NCBI GenBank assembly: GCA_017447005.1
Contig: JAFSOM010000460.1
Coordinates: 1-5,435 of the forward strand
Reading direction: 5' to 3'
Length of the DNA stretch: 5,435 nucleotides
From: Oscillibacter sp.
GTDB taxonomy: Bacteria > Bacillota > Clostridia > Oscillospirales > Oscillospiraceae
Shown: piece after piece, positions 1-5,435 of the stretch
How the letters are laid out: each line of letters opens with the position of its first letter
Position numbering within the stretch: position 1 is the first letter of the stretch
The notes under the pieces: generated by a model
Told to the model about the DNA's origin: nothing
Databases searched by the model: none
What the model saw: the letters and a program-made list of their open reading frames with translations, nothing else
Program-made: the position numbers and the translations under genes

Positions 1-613
1 GAAGAAACTGTTTGTCTGGATGTTGTCGGCGGCGCTTTGCGTAAGCCTTGCGTCGTGCGCCGGGAAAACGCCGTCCGTCCCTGCGGACACAACGCCGGAA
101 AGCGCGGAGAACGCAAGCGACGCGGTTACGACGGCCTATCGAAACAAAGTCGCCGAACTGGAAACGGAGAGCGAGGACACGCTTGCATGGGCGCAGTTCG
201 CGTGCGGGACGGGAGAGAAACTCCTCGCCGTGACTAAGAAATCGTTCGTCTACGCGGACGGTCAGACGATGGGGGCGGACATTTTCCAGTACGCTGACGG
301 GGAAGTGAAGTTTATCGCTTCCGTCGGTTCCACCGGGACGGCGTACCCGCTCGCGTTTACGGAAGAGGCGGTTCTGTTCGGCGGGAATCATACCGCCGGG
401 AAACTGGTTGTGCATGACGGCATAGGCGAACTCTACCAGCTTGTGGACATGAACATTGAGGGCAAAACCCCCGTATTGGAGACATACGACGCGGCGGATG
501 GCGAAATGACGCTGAAATCCTCGGAAGAGCTTTCGCCGGAGGAAGCGGATTCGTTCGACTATTATACGAACGCTTTCGCGGAAGAAAAAGCGGAAGTGAT
601 TGTCTTTCAGTAA
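1..613 (+). CDS. Predicted small lipoprotein of unknown function (start codon cut by window edge)
   Basis: This is a secreted, lipid-anchored protein of about 204 residues; I do not recognise a family. The frame is open from base 2 and reads KKLFVWMLSAALCVSLASC. Base 1 is G, so the start is most likely an ATG whose first two bases lie just outside the window; the in-frame Met codon at 20 would remove the positive n-region and is probably not the start. The signal peptide has two lysines, a hydrophobic core and the lipobox Leu-Ala-Ser-Cys, with the Cys at residue 20 (codon 56-58). Next comes a Thr/Pro/Ser/Glu/Ala-rich linker, typical of a surface tether, then a folded-looking domain rich in beta-type segments (KLLAVTKKSFVYADG, KLVVHDGIGELYQLV) and an acidic C-terminus. 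It lies 29 bases upstream of a second lipoprotein gene and is probably in the same operon. The export prediction is strong; the function is unknown. Confidence 0.8.
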   Translation, partial: KKLFVWMLSAALCVSLASCAGKTPSVPADTTPESAENASDAVTTAYRNKVAELETESEDTLAWAQFACGTGEKLLAVTKKSFVYADGQTMGADIFQYADGEVKFIASVGSTGTAYPLAFTEEAVLFGGNHTAGKLVVHDGIGELYQLVDMNIEGKTPVLETYDAADGEMTLKSSEELSPEEADSFDYYTNAFAEEKAEVIVFQ

Positions 614-642
614 GCGCGGAGAAGTCAAGGGAGCCTTGGACG

Positions 643-1155
643 ATGAGAAAACTGTTCCTTTGGATTTTGCTGGCGTCGCTTTGCGCGGGGCTTACGGCTT
701 GCGTCGGGACGCCGCCCGAATCCCGTATGGAAGAAACGCCGGAACATAACGCTTTGCCTTTGGAAACTTTGCAAACGCTTTTCACGGGCGTTACGGGTTA
801 TCGGGGAAGCTCCGGTTCCGCGTTGCGCAACGCGCAGGGGGCGTGCAATCTGCTGGCCTTCGCCGAAAGCGCGGATTACGCGAATATCAGTCTCACGAAC
901 CGCGAGGAAAGCGTTTCCGGCGCGTATCTCTCAATGAGCGACGAACAGCGGGAGGAATTTTCCTCAAATTTTGCCGCCATTCTGGATTTTATGGAGAGCG
1001 CCTTCCGCGATTACGCGTCCGTGCGGGGCGTGTTTGACGACGCGGGCGTCGCGGATACGATGGACAGTCTTATGGACGCCGATAACGCCCGCGAGCAATG
1101 GGAAGCCCTGTCTCTGGATATTTTAACCGTGACAGGAAATTCGTCTCCACAGTAA
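643..1155 (+). CDS. Predicted small lipoprotein of unknown function, second of a tandem pair
   Basis: This 170-residue protein is probably exported and lipid-anchored. The N-terminus MRKLFLWILLASLCAGLTAC has an Arg-Lys n-region, a hydrophobic core and the lipobox Leu-Thr-Ala-Cys with the Cys at residue 20, the same position as in the preceding gene. An AAGGGAG ribosome binding site at 627-633 sits nine bases before the ATG and fixes the start. The mature part begins with a short Pro/Glu-rich linker. It then looks mostly alpha-helical, with patterns such as EQREEFSSNFAAILDFMESAFRD and an acidic C-terminal section (FDDAGVADTMDSLMDADNA). No catalytic motif or known domain is evident. It follows the first lipoprotein gene by 29 bases and is the last gene of the unit, since hairpins including a strong terminator follow its stop codon. 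The two proteins may act together at the membrane surface, but that is inference from position only. Confidence 0.8.
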   Translation: MRKLFLWILLASLCAGLTACVGTPPESRMEETPEHNALPLETLQTLFTGVTGYRGSSGSALRNAQGACNLLAFAESADYANISLTNREESVSGAYLSMSDEQREEFSSNFAAILDFMESAFRDYASVRGVFDDAGVADTMDSLMDADNAREQWEALSLDILTVTGNSSPQ

Positions 1156-1158
1156 ACA

Positions 1159-1198
1159 AACGGGACGCCACGCGTTTGACTGCGCGTAGCGTCCCGTT
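1159..1198. repeat. Inverted repeat forming a GC-rich hairpin just after the lipoprotein operon
   Basis: AACGGGACGC (1159-1168) is perfectly complementary to GCGTCCCGTT (1189-1198). The stem can continue past one mismatch with five more pairs (1170-1174 with 1183-1187), leaving an 8-base loop. It begins four bases after the stop codon at 1153-1155. No T-run follows on either strand, so it is not a standard rho-independent terminator. It may protect the 3' end of the mRNA, assist the terminator downstream, or be a genomic repeat. Confidence 0.6.
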
Positions 1199-1226
1199 GA
1201 CGTTTGCTTATGTCCGCTTGCGCGTG

Positions 1227-1271
1227 TTAGCCGGGCAAGAGCTTGATATTAGCTCTTGCCCGGCTGATTTT
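1227..1271 (+). terminator. Rho-independent terminator of the lipoprotein operon
   Basis: AGCCGGGCAAGAGCT (1229-1243) pairs perfectly with AGCTCTTGCCCGGCT (1251-1265), giving a 15-bp stem with a 7-base TGATATT loop. A T-G and a T-A pair can extend the base, and TTTT follows at 1268-1271, with more Ts at 1278-1280. This is a strong intrinsic terminator shape. It lies about 75 bases after the second lipoprotein gene and about 90 bases before the kinase promoter, and separates the two transcription units. Confidence 0.85.
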
Positions 1272-1362
1272 GCCGCATTTCTCTATTCTTGAAAGACAAT
1301 ACGGAAAGGATGAAAGCGCGCCTTGTCAACAATTTTCTACGAATCCCCGCGAAATGGAACTC

Positions 1363-1392
1363 TTGACACGCTGATTACAGGTATAGTATAAT
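1363..1392 (+). promoter_or_regulatory. Consensus sigma-A (sigma-70 type) promoter of the sensor kinase gene
   Basis: A perfect TTGACA -35 box (1363-1368) and a perfect TATAAT -10 box (1387-1392) are separated by 18 bases. Transcription would start near 1399, leaving a leader of about 54 bases before the kinase ATG at 1453. The spacer is one base longer than the 17-bp optimum. Both boxes match consensus, so basal expression could be substantial unless repressed. Copies of a TGTCAA motif flank and overlap the promoter (see findings). Confidence 0.85.
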
Positions 1393-1452
1393 GTCAACAG
1401 TTATGATTGTTCAATTCTGACCTGATAAGCCAGCGGAGAGGAGGAGAGGGAT

Positions 1453-4311
1453 ATGAAGAATGCAGTGAAGCGAACTGCTTTGTATACGCTCTTTTTCTTG
1501 TTTCTATTTTCCATGACGCCTTTCTCCTTTACGGTCAACGCGCATGAATCGGACTTAAGCCGGAAAGTGCGCGTGGGGTGGTATAATTCCGACCATTTTC
1601 AGGAAGGCGCGACTGAAAATGACCGCAAAAGCGGGTATTCGTATGAATATCTTCAGGGCGTATCCAACTATACCGGCTGGGAGTACGAATATGTTTACGG
1701 CGGCTGGTCGGAGCTGTACGACGCGTTTATTAGCGGAGACATTGACCTGCTTGCGGGACTTTCCTATACGCAGGAGCGGGCGCCGCTGATGAATTATCCC
1801 GGCTACGAAATGGGCGTCGAGTCTTATTATATTTACAAAAAGGCCGGAAATGAGGCCATTTCCGGCAGTGATTTATCCACTTTGACAGGACAGCGGGTTG
1901 GAACGCTGAGAAACAACCTGATGACCGCTTTCTTTGAATCATGGATGGAGGAGTCCGGCGCGGCCTGTGAGGAAGTCCTTTTTGACGATTTCCAAGCCAG
2001 AGATAAGGCGTTTGAAAATGGAGAGATTGACGCGCTGATTGCGGTCAATAACAACGTGCCCTCAAACTCCGGCATGACGCCTGTTGTAATGATAGGCGGG
2101 TCGTCCTATTTTCTCGCGGTAACGAGGGAGAGGACGGATTTGCTGGCCGAATTGAACAAGGCGTTGTCCGCAATCAATGAGAGTAACCCGTACTTTACGC
2201 AGAGCCTGCAAATCAAGTATTTCCAAAATACGGCGGTCAACGCCGCCCTTTCGCCGGAAGAAACGGAGTGGGTCAGGACGCGCCAATCCATTCGGGTGGG
2301 GTATCTGAACGATTACCTCCCCTATTGCGGCGTCGATGAGAACGGAAACGCCAACGGCGTCATTACCGACATTTTTCAAGAATGGCGGGAGCAACTCGGC
2401 CTTTCCGGGCAAATCGGGATGGAATACAAGCCGTATTTCTTGTATGCCGATATGATTGCCGCGTTGCAATCCGGAGAGATTGACGCCGCGTTCCCCGTGC
2501 ATGACAGTATTTGGGATTCGGAGCGTCAGGGAATTGTCCAGACCAATGATTTAGTCGAGTCCAGCGTACATCTTGCCTATCGCGGAGAATACAACGAAAA
2601 GACAACCATGCAAGTGATTGCGTTCTCAGAAAGCAGCGCGTTCCAGAGCAATTATGTGGCCATGAATTATCCGAACAGCGAAGTTTATATAACCAGTACG
2701 CTGGGAGATTGTCTGGACGCGGTAAAACAGGGAAAAGCGACCTGCGCCTTTTTCAGTAGCGGACACGCGGAGAGCTATCTCTCGCAACGCAAATACAAGA
2801 GTTTGAACCGCCTGACGCTTGACGAAACCATTAACTACTGCATAGGCGTAAAAAAAGGCAATAATGTTATGTACTCGTTGCTTTCCCGCGGCGTTTCCCT
2901 CATTGACAAGTCGAATATGACTAACGCGATGTACGCGTACACGGATTCCAGTCTGAAATATTCAATTTCTGACTTTATTCAAGACCATGTCGGCCTGGTT
3001 CTCTCGATTGCGTTGGTCATTATCGGTCTCATCATCGCCGTGGCAATTATGCTGGCCATTACGCTTCAAAAAACAAGAGAGCAACAGAATAAGGAACTTG
3101 AAATGCTTAGGCTGGTCACAAAGCAGAAAGAGGACCTCGCAGTAGCGGCGGAACGGGCGGAGCAGGCAAGCAAGGCGAAAACAATCTTTCTGTTCAATAT
3201 GTCGCACGACATCCGCACGCCTATGAACGCGATACTTGGCTTTGCGAATCTGGCCGAACTATATCGAAATGAGCCGGAAAAGCTATACGATTATCTGGTA
3301 AAAATCAGAAGTTCCGGAAACGCGCTGCTTTCCATCCTGAACAACGTGCTGGAAATGTCACGCATTGAAAAAGGCGCGCTGGCTCTGAACGAAGAAGCGT
3401 GCCGCATTGCGGCGTTCTATGACGCCATGTACGAGATGTTCCGTGAGCGGATGGAAAGTAAAGGAATCGATTTTGTCAGGAGTATGGACATTCAGCATTC
3501 CTGCGTATACTGCGACCGGGCGAAATTGCAGGAGGCGCTTCTTAACGTCATTTCCAATGCCTATAAGTATACTCAGCCCGGCGGAAAGGTTTCCATGCGT
3601 CTGGAGGAAATTCCTTCGGAGAAGGAAGGATACGCATTGCTCCGTACAACAATCCGCGACAACGGCAGAGGAATGAGCGAAGAATTTCTCTCGAAAATAT
3701 TCGATGAATTTTCCAGAGAGAGGAACTCCGAAAAGAACGTCATTGAGGGCGCTGGACTTGGCATGTCCATTGTGAAGAATCTGGTAGAGTTCATGGGCGG
3801 CGCCGTTACAGTGGAAAGCAAGCTCGGCGAAGGCTCCGCCGTCACAATGACAATCCCGCACCGGATTGCCGACGAGGAGGGCGCAACGAATCTTCCGGAA
3901 GAGGAAACTGAACATCCGGACTTCACAGGCAAACGAATCCTGCTCGCGGAGGATAATGACCTCAACGCGGAGATTGCCTCTGAAATCTTAACTGACGCGG
4001 GATTCACTGTAGACCGTGCGGAAGACGGTCAAATCTGTGTCGAACAGATGAAAGAAAAACCGGCGTATTATTACGATTTGATTCTGATGGATATTCAAAT
4101 GCCCAATATGAACGGCTACGACGCGACAAAGGCTATCCGCAAGCTGGAAGAAGCGGGAAAGTCGGATGTGCCGATTTTTGCGGTAACGGCAAACGCTTTT
4201 GAAGAGGATAAGAAGAACGCCTTTGCGTCTGGAATGAATGGCCATTTCGGGAAGCCGATTATCGTGGGCGATTTGATGAAAACTCTGTCTGACTTATTCC
4301 AGCCGGGCTAA
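1453..4311 (+). CDS. BvgS/EvgS-type hybrid sensor histidine kinase with two extracytoplasmic solute-binding domains
   Basis: This 952-residue membrane sensor should bind a small ligand outside the cytoplasm, autophosphorylate on a histidine and pass phosphate to its own receiver. Order: signal peptide or first membrane segment (1-30, ending Val-Asn-Ala); SBP_bac_3-type domain 1 (about 37-257); SBP domain 2 (about 278-495, starting SIRVGYLNDYLPYCGV); one membrane helix (about 513-537); a charged, probably coiled-coil linker (about 540-575); DHp domain with H-box FNMSHDIRTP and phospho-acceptor His585; HATPase domain with N-box Asn698/Asn702, G1 box DNGRG (736-740), an F-box-like IFDEF (749-753) and G2 box GAGLG (766-770); receiver domain (about 828-945) with acidic Glu833/Asp834, phospho-acceptor Asp880, Thr912 and Lys934. 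All catalytic residues are present, so it should be active. No PAS, HAMP or HPt domain is seen. An AGGAGG ribosome binding site (1439-1444) lies eight bases before the ATG. The domain class is very well supported; the ligand and output partner are unknown. Confidence 0.96.
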   Translation: MKNAVKRTALYTLFFLFLFSMTPFSFTVNAHESDLSRKVRVGWYNSDHFQEGATENDRKSGYSYEYLQGVSNYTGWEYEYVYGGWSELYDAFISGDIDLLAGLSYTQERAPLMNYPGYEMGVESYYIYKKAGNEAISGSDLSTLTGQRVGTLRNNLMTAFFESWMEESGAACEEVLFDDFQARDKAFENGEIDALIAVNNNVPSNSGMTPVVMIGGSSYFLAVTRERTDLLAELNKALSAINESNPYFTQSLQIKYFQNTAVNAALSPEETEWVRTRQSIRVGYLNDYLPYCGVDENGNANGVITDIFQEWREQLGLSGQIGMEYKPYFLYADMIAALQSGEIDAAFPVHDSIWDSERQGIVQTNDLVESSVHLAYRGEYNEKTTMQVIAFSESSAFQSNYVAMNYPNSEVYITSTLGDCLDAVKQGKATCAFFSSGHAESYLSQRKYKSLNRLTLDETINYCIGVKKGNNVMYSLLSRGVSLIDKSNMTNAMYAYTDSSLKYSISDFIQDHVGLVLSIALVIIGLIIAVAIMLAITLQKTREQQNKELEMLRLVTKQKEDLAVAAERAEQASKAKTIFLFNMSHDIRTPMNAILGFANLAELYRNEPEKLYDYLVKIRSSGNALLSILNNVLEMSRIEKGALALNEEACRIAAFYDAMYEMFRERMESKGIDFVRSMDIQHSCVYCDRAKLQEALLNVISNAYKYTQPGGKVSMRLEEIPSEKEGYALLRTTIRDNGRGMSEEFLSKIFDEFSRERNSEKNVIEGAGLGMSIVKNLVEFMGGAVTVESKLGEGSAVTMTIPHRIADEEGATNLPEEETEHPDFTGKRILLAEDNDLNAEIASEILTDAGFTVDRAEDGQICVEQMKEKPAYYYDLILMDIQMPNMNGYDATKAIRKLEEAGKSDVPIFAVTANAFEEDKKNAFASGMNGHFGKPIIVGDLMKTLSDLFQPG

Positions 4312-4379
4312 AAGCTGACTGTCGCCGGCGGACAAAACGGGTTCTTACTTGAACTTTCGAGTAAATACGAGGTCTCTGT

Positions 4380-4742
4380 ATGAAAATCATCTACGAAAAC
4401 AAGGTCAAGGCGGAAGGTGCCTGCGTTCATGAATTTGAGGAAGAAAAAATCCTGATTATCTTCGGCGACAATGTTCCCGAAGGACTCGCGGACTATTGTT
4501 ATATAGTCAGCGTCACCCCCATCTACGGAGAAATCAAGCCCGGCCAGACGTTCAAAGCGGACGATTTGGAGTTGAAAATCACGGCTGTCGGTTGGGCGGT
4601 TCCTGAAATCCTCACAGGGCTTGGACATTGCATATTCAAATTCAACGGCGCATCCGAAGAAGACCTGCCCGGAACGATTTGCGTTGAGGAACACGATTTG
4701 CCTAACATTGGGGTCGGTAGCGTCATTCAGATTCTGGAATAG
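4380..4742 (+). CDS. Stand-alone PTS glucitol/sorbitol IIA-family protein lacking the phospho-histidine
   Basis: This 120-residue cytoplasmic protein belongs to the PTSIIA/GutA family (E. coli SrlB/GutB type), which normally relays phosphate from HPr to the sorbitol permease. Compared with my recollection of E. coli SrlB it lines up without gaps: EYC/DYC at 38-40, TAVG at 68-71, LGH at 81-83, FDG/FNG at 88-90, PGT at 97-99 and GSV at 113-115. The length also matches (about 123 in E. coli). The family's active-site His43 is Val43 here, and His45 is Val45; the only histidines are 17, 83 and 105. It is therefore unlikely to carry out the usual phosphotransfer and may be a regulatory or binding derivative. 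GAGG (4369-4372) lies seven bases before the ATG. It follows the sensor kinase by 68 bases on the same strand, with no clear promoter between, so it is probably co-transcribed with it. No IIB, IIC or sorbitol dehydrogenase gene is in the window. The family call is strong; the function is open, so no symbol is given. Confidence 0.88.
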   Translation: MKIIYENKVKAEGACVHEFEEEKILIIFGDNVPEGLADYCYIVSVTPIYGEIKPGQTFKADDLELKITAVGWAVPEILTGLGHCIFKFNGASEEDLPGTICVEEHDLPNIGVGSVIQILE

Positions 4743-4938
4743 ACCGGTTAAAATGCCACGGCAAAACGGCAAAGAAACCGCCGCTTACGTTTTCCATCGA
4801 CTGGACGCCTAAATCCGCGCCAACTCGCCTTGACTACGAAATTTGACGATTTACGGGCAATAAGTCGAGTTATGCGACCGCTCAGTCCGGAATTTTGCGC
4901 ATATAAAGGCGGGACGCCGCGCTTTTGAGAAGCTGTAT
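4743..4938. other. Intergenic spacer between the IIA-like gene and the transposase remnant
   Basis: This 196-base stretch has no gene I can support. It contains only weak hairpins. One is CGGC/GCCG at 4767-4770 and 4780-4783 with a 9-base loop. The other is a compound GCGC and GGCG/CGCC structure at 4897-4922 followed by TTTT (4923-4926), which could be a poor terminator for the kinase/IIA-like unit. The right part may be the outer end of a decayed insertion sequence: GAGAAGCTG at 4927-4935 resembles the GAG-starting termini common in the IS5 family, but no partner repeat is present to confirm it. A GTG-started minus-strand frame of 64 codons (4748-4942) has no good ribosome binding site and no recognisable content. 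Confidence 0.4.
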
Positions 4939-5100
4939 TCACAAGTGTTTCAGCAGGGTGTGAAAATGAGAAATTTGAACCATAGCAAGGGCGGAGGAAG
5001 TCGTGGTTTCATAGTCTTTACGCAAGCGGCGGGAATGGTTGAAGCAACTCAACGTGCGTTCGACAATCCATCGCCAAGGCGGGATTTCCCATCCGTCACC
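4939..5100 (-). pseudogene. C-terminal remnant of an IS5-type (DDE) transposase
   Basis: Read on the minus strand, this frame gives 53 residues and a TGA stop (4941-4939). It contains GWEIPPWRWIVERTLSCFN, then RRLRKDYE and a helical tail ending HFHTLLKHL. This is the typical C-terminus of IS5-family transposases (DDE_Tnp_1 type): the RW-[IV]-VERT motif carries the last catalytic Glu, followed by the F-N-x-x-RRL-x-KDYE block. A complete enzyme would have several hundred further residues; the N-terminal part and both catalytic Asp residues are missing. The frame has no start codon of its own and begins directly behind the stop codon of the adjacent SnoaL-like gene, in the same frame. It is a dead fragment left by deletion or recombination. 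The Cys in LSCFN, where Trp is usual, also suggests decay. The transposase origin is well supported; the exact IS group is not. Confidence 0.85.
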
Positions 5101-5435
5101 TCAGTATGCGGACGCCACGGCCCGCGTCATGCGCCATACGCCGTCCGTCCGTTTCAGCGTGATAACCTGTTGAAGCCGCCACGTATGCCGTCCGCCGCCG
5201 AACACCGCCGCGTTGACGCGGCTCTGTCCGGTCAGTTCCGCGGTATCGCCGTCCATGCGGACGGGCGTATGCTCGTGTCGCGCCGAGTAATAGTTCAAGG
5301 TTCCGTTCAAAACGGACTGAATGAACGCCGCTTTCGGCTGTCTCATTCCCGTCATGTGAACCAGTACGAAACTGTCGTCCAGAACGGCGGAGAGCGCGTC
5401 GGCGTCCTTGCGAATCATGGCGTCGTACATCTTCC
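5101..5435 (-). CDS. SnoaL/DUF4440-type NTF2-like protein (5' end beyond the window)
   Basis: This is a partial minus-strand gene; the frame is still open at the window edge. The visible part is 109 residues from an internal Met (5430-5428), preceded by a Lys codon, so the true start lies outside. The sequence MYDAMIRKDADALSAVLDDS, FVLVHMTGMRQPKAAFI, LNYYSARHEHTPVRMDGDTAELTG and WRLQQVITLKRTDGVWRMTRAVAS follows the NTF2-like fold seen in SnoaL/DUF4440 proteins: an N-terminal helix pair, then a curved beta-sheet forming a pocket. Members include ketosteroid isomerase-like enzymes and many uncharacterised small proteins; no specific substrate can be assigned. Only a short N-terminal helix seems to be missing. 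The stop codon is TGA at 5103-5101, and a transposase remnant abuts it. It is convergent with the kinase/IIA-like unit and appears unrelated to it. The fold call is strong; the activity is unknown. Confidence 0.85.
   Translation of the reverse strand, partial: KMYDAMIRKDADALSAVLDDSFVLVHMTGMRQPKAAFIQSVLNGTLNYYSARHEHTPVRMDGDTAELTGQSRVNAAVFGGGRHTWRLQQVITLKRTDGVWRMTRAVASAY

Noticed and set aside
357..785. Minus-strand frame of 142 codons across the two lipoprotein genes.
   Set aside because: It spans both genes and their intergenic gap, has no recognisable domain, and the plus-strand genes have signal peptides and, for the second, a good ribosome binding site.
1310..1366. Short plus-strand reading frame of 18 codons (MKARLVNNFLRIPAKWNS) upstream of the kinase, a possible leader peptide.
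   Set aside because: It lies upstream of the predicted transcription start, its stop overlaps the -35 box, and the purine-rich stretch before the ATG is too close to serve as a normal ribosome binding site.
3358..3915. Long minus-strand frame (185 codons) opposite the kinase catalytic region, with a second overlapping one at 3573-4007.
   Set aside because: It is antisense to well-conserved DHp and ATPase coding sequence, has no family-like sequence and is explained by the codon bias of the real gene.
4897..4926. GCGC/GGCG compound hairpin followed by TTTT as a terminator for the kinase/IIA-like unit.
   Set aside because: The stems are only four pairs each with a 7-base bulge and a 3-base loop, which is too weak to call with confidence; it is mentioned only in the spacer entry.
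4748..4942. Minus-strand reading frame of 64 codons starting with GTG in the spacer after the IIA-like gene.
   Set aside because: There is no ribosome binding site, the composition is Arg/Lys/Ser-rich like random GC-rich translation, no family is recognisable, and it starts within the region just beyond the transposase stop.
1..5435. CRISPR array, tRNA, rRNA, riboswitch or toxin-antitoxin pair.
   Set aside because: I saw no regularly spaced repeats, no tRNA-like cloverleaf, no known riboswitch core and no small overlapping gene pair.

Overview
The window has about 50% GC. It looks like part of a clostridial-type Firmicute genome, possibly a gut or other anaerobic Oscillospiraceae/Lachnospiraceae relative. 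The basis is indirect: perfect TTGACA/TATAAT promoter boxes, an AGGAGG ribosome binding site, short lipoprotein signal peptides, a two-SBP hybrid kinase with the H-box style FLFNMSHDIRTPMNAI, and a sorbitol-type PTS IIA homologue. The taxonomy is an inference and no phylogenetic marker gene is present.

Layout. Positions 1-1155 hold two consecutive plus-strand genes for small lipoproteins. The first lacks only the first two bases of its presumed start codon. Their signal peptides are nearly the same, but the mature parts look unrelated and I do not recognise either. Positions 1156-1452 are a 297-base intergenic region: an unusual GC-rich hairpin, a strong rho-independent terminator, then a consensus sigma-A promoter for the next gene. 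Positions 1453-4311 encode a 952-residue BvgS/EvgS-type hybrid histidine kinase with a signal peptide, two extracytoplasmic solute-binding domains, one membrane helix, DHp, ATPase and receiver domains. After 68 bases, 4380-4742 encode a stand-alone protein of the PTS glucitol/sorbitol IIA family that lacks the histidine expected to carry the phosphate. Positions 4743-4938 (196 bases) hold no gene I can support. Positions 4939-5100 (minus strand) are the C-terminal 53 codons of an IS5-type transposase. They abut, in the same frame, the stop codon of a minus-strand SnoaL/NTF2-like gene (5101-5435) that runs off the window edge.

How the parts may work together. The lipoprotein pair ends at its own terminator, and the kinase starts from its own promoter, so they are separate transcription units. 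The kinase and the IIA-like gene are probably co-transcribed, because no promoter or convincing terminator separates them. A functional link between extracytoplasmic ligand sensing and a catalytically altered PTS-like protein is possible but unproven. No HPt domain, DNA-binding response regulator or other PTS component is visible, so the kinase's output is unknown. I see no clear evidence of a wholly new system. The most unusual item is the IIA-like protein without its phospho-histidine.
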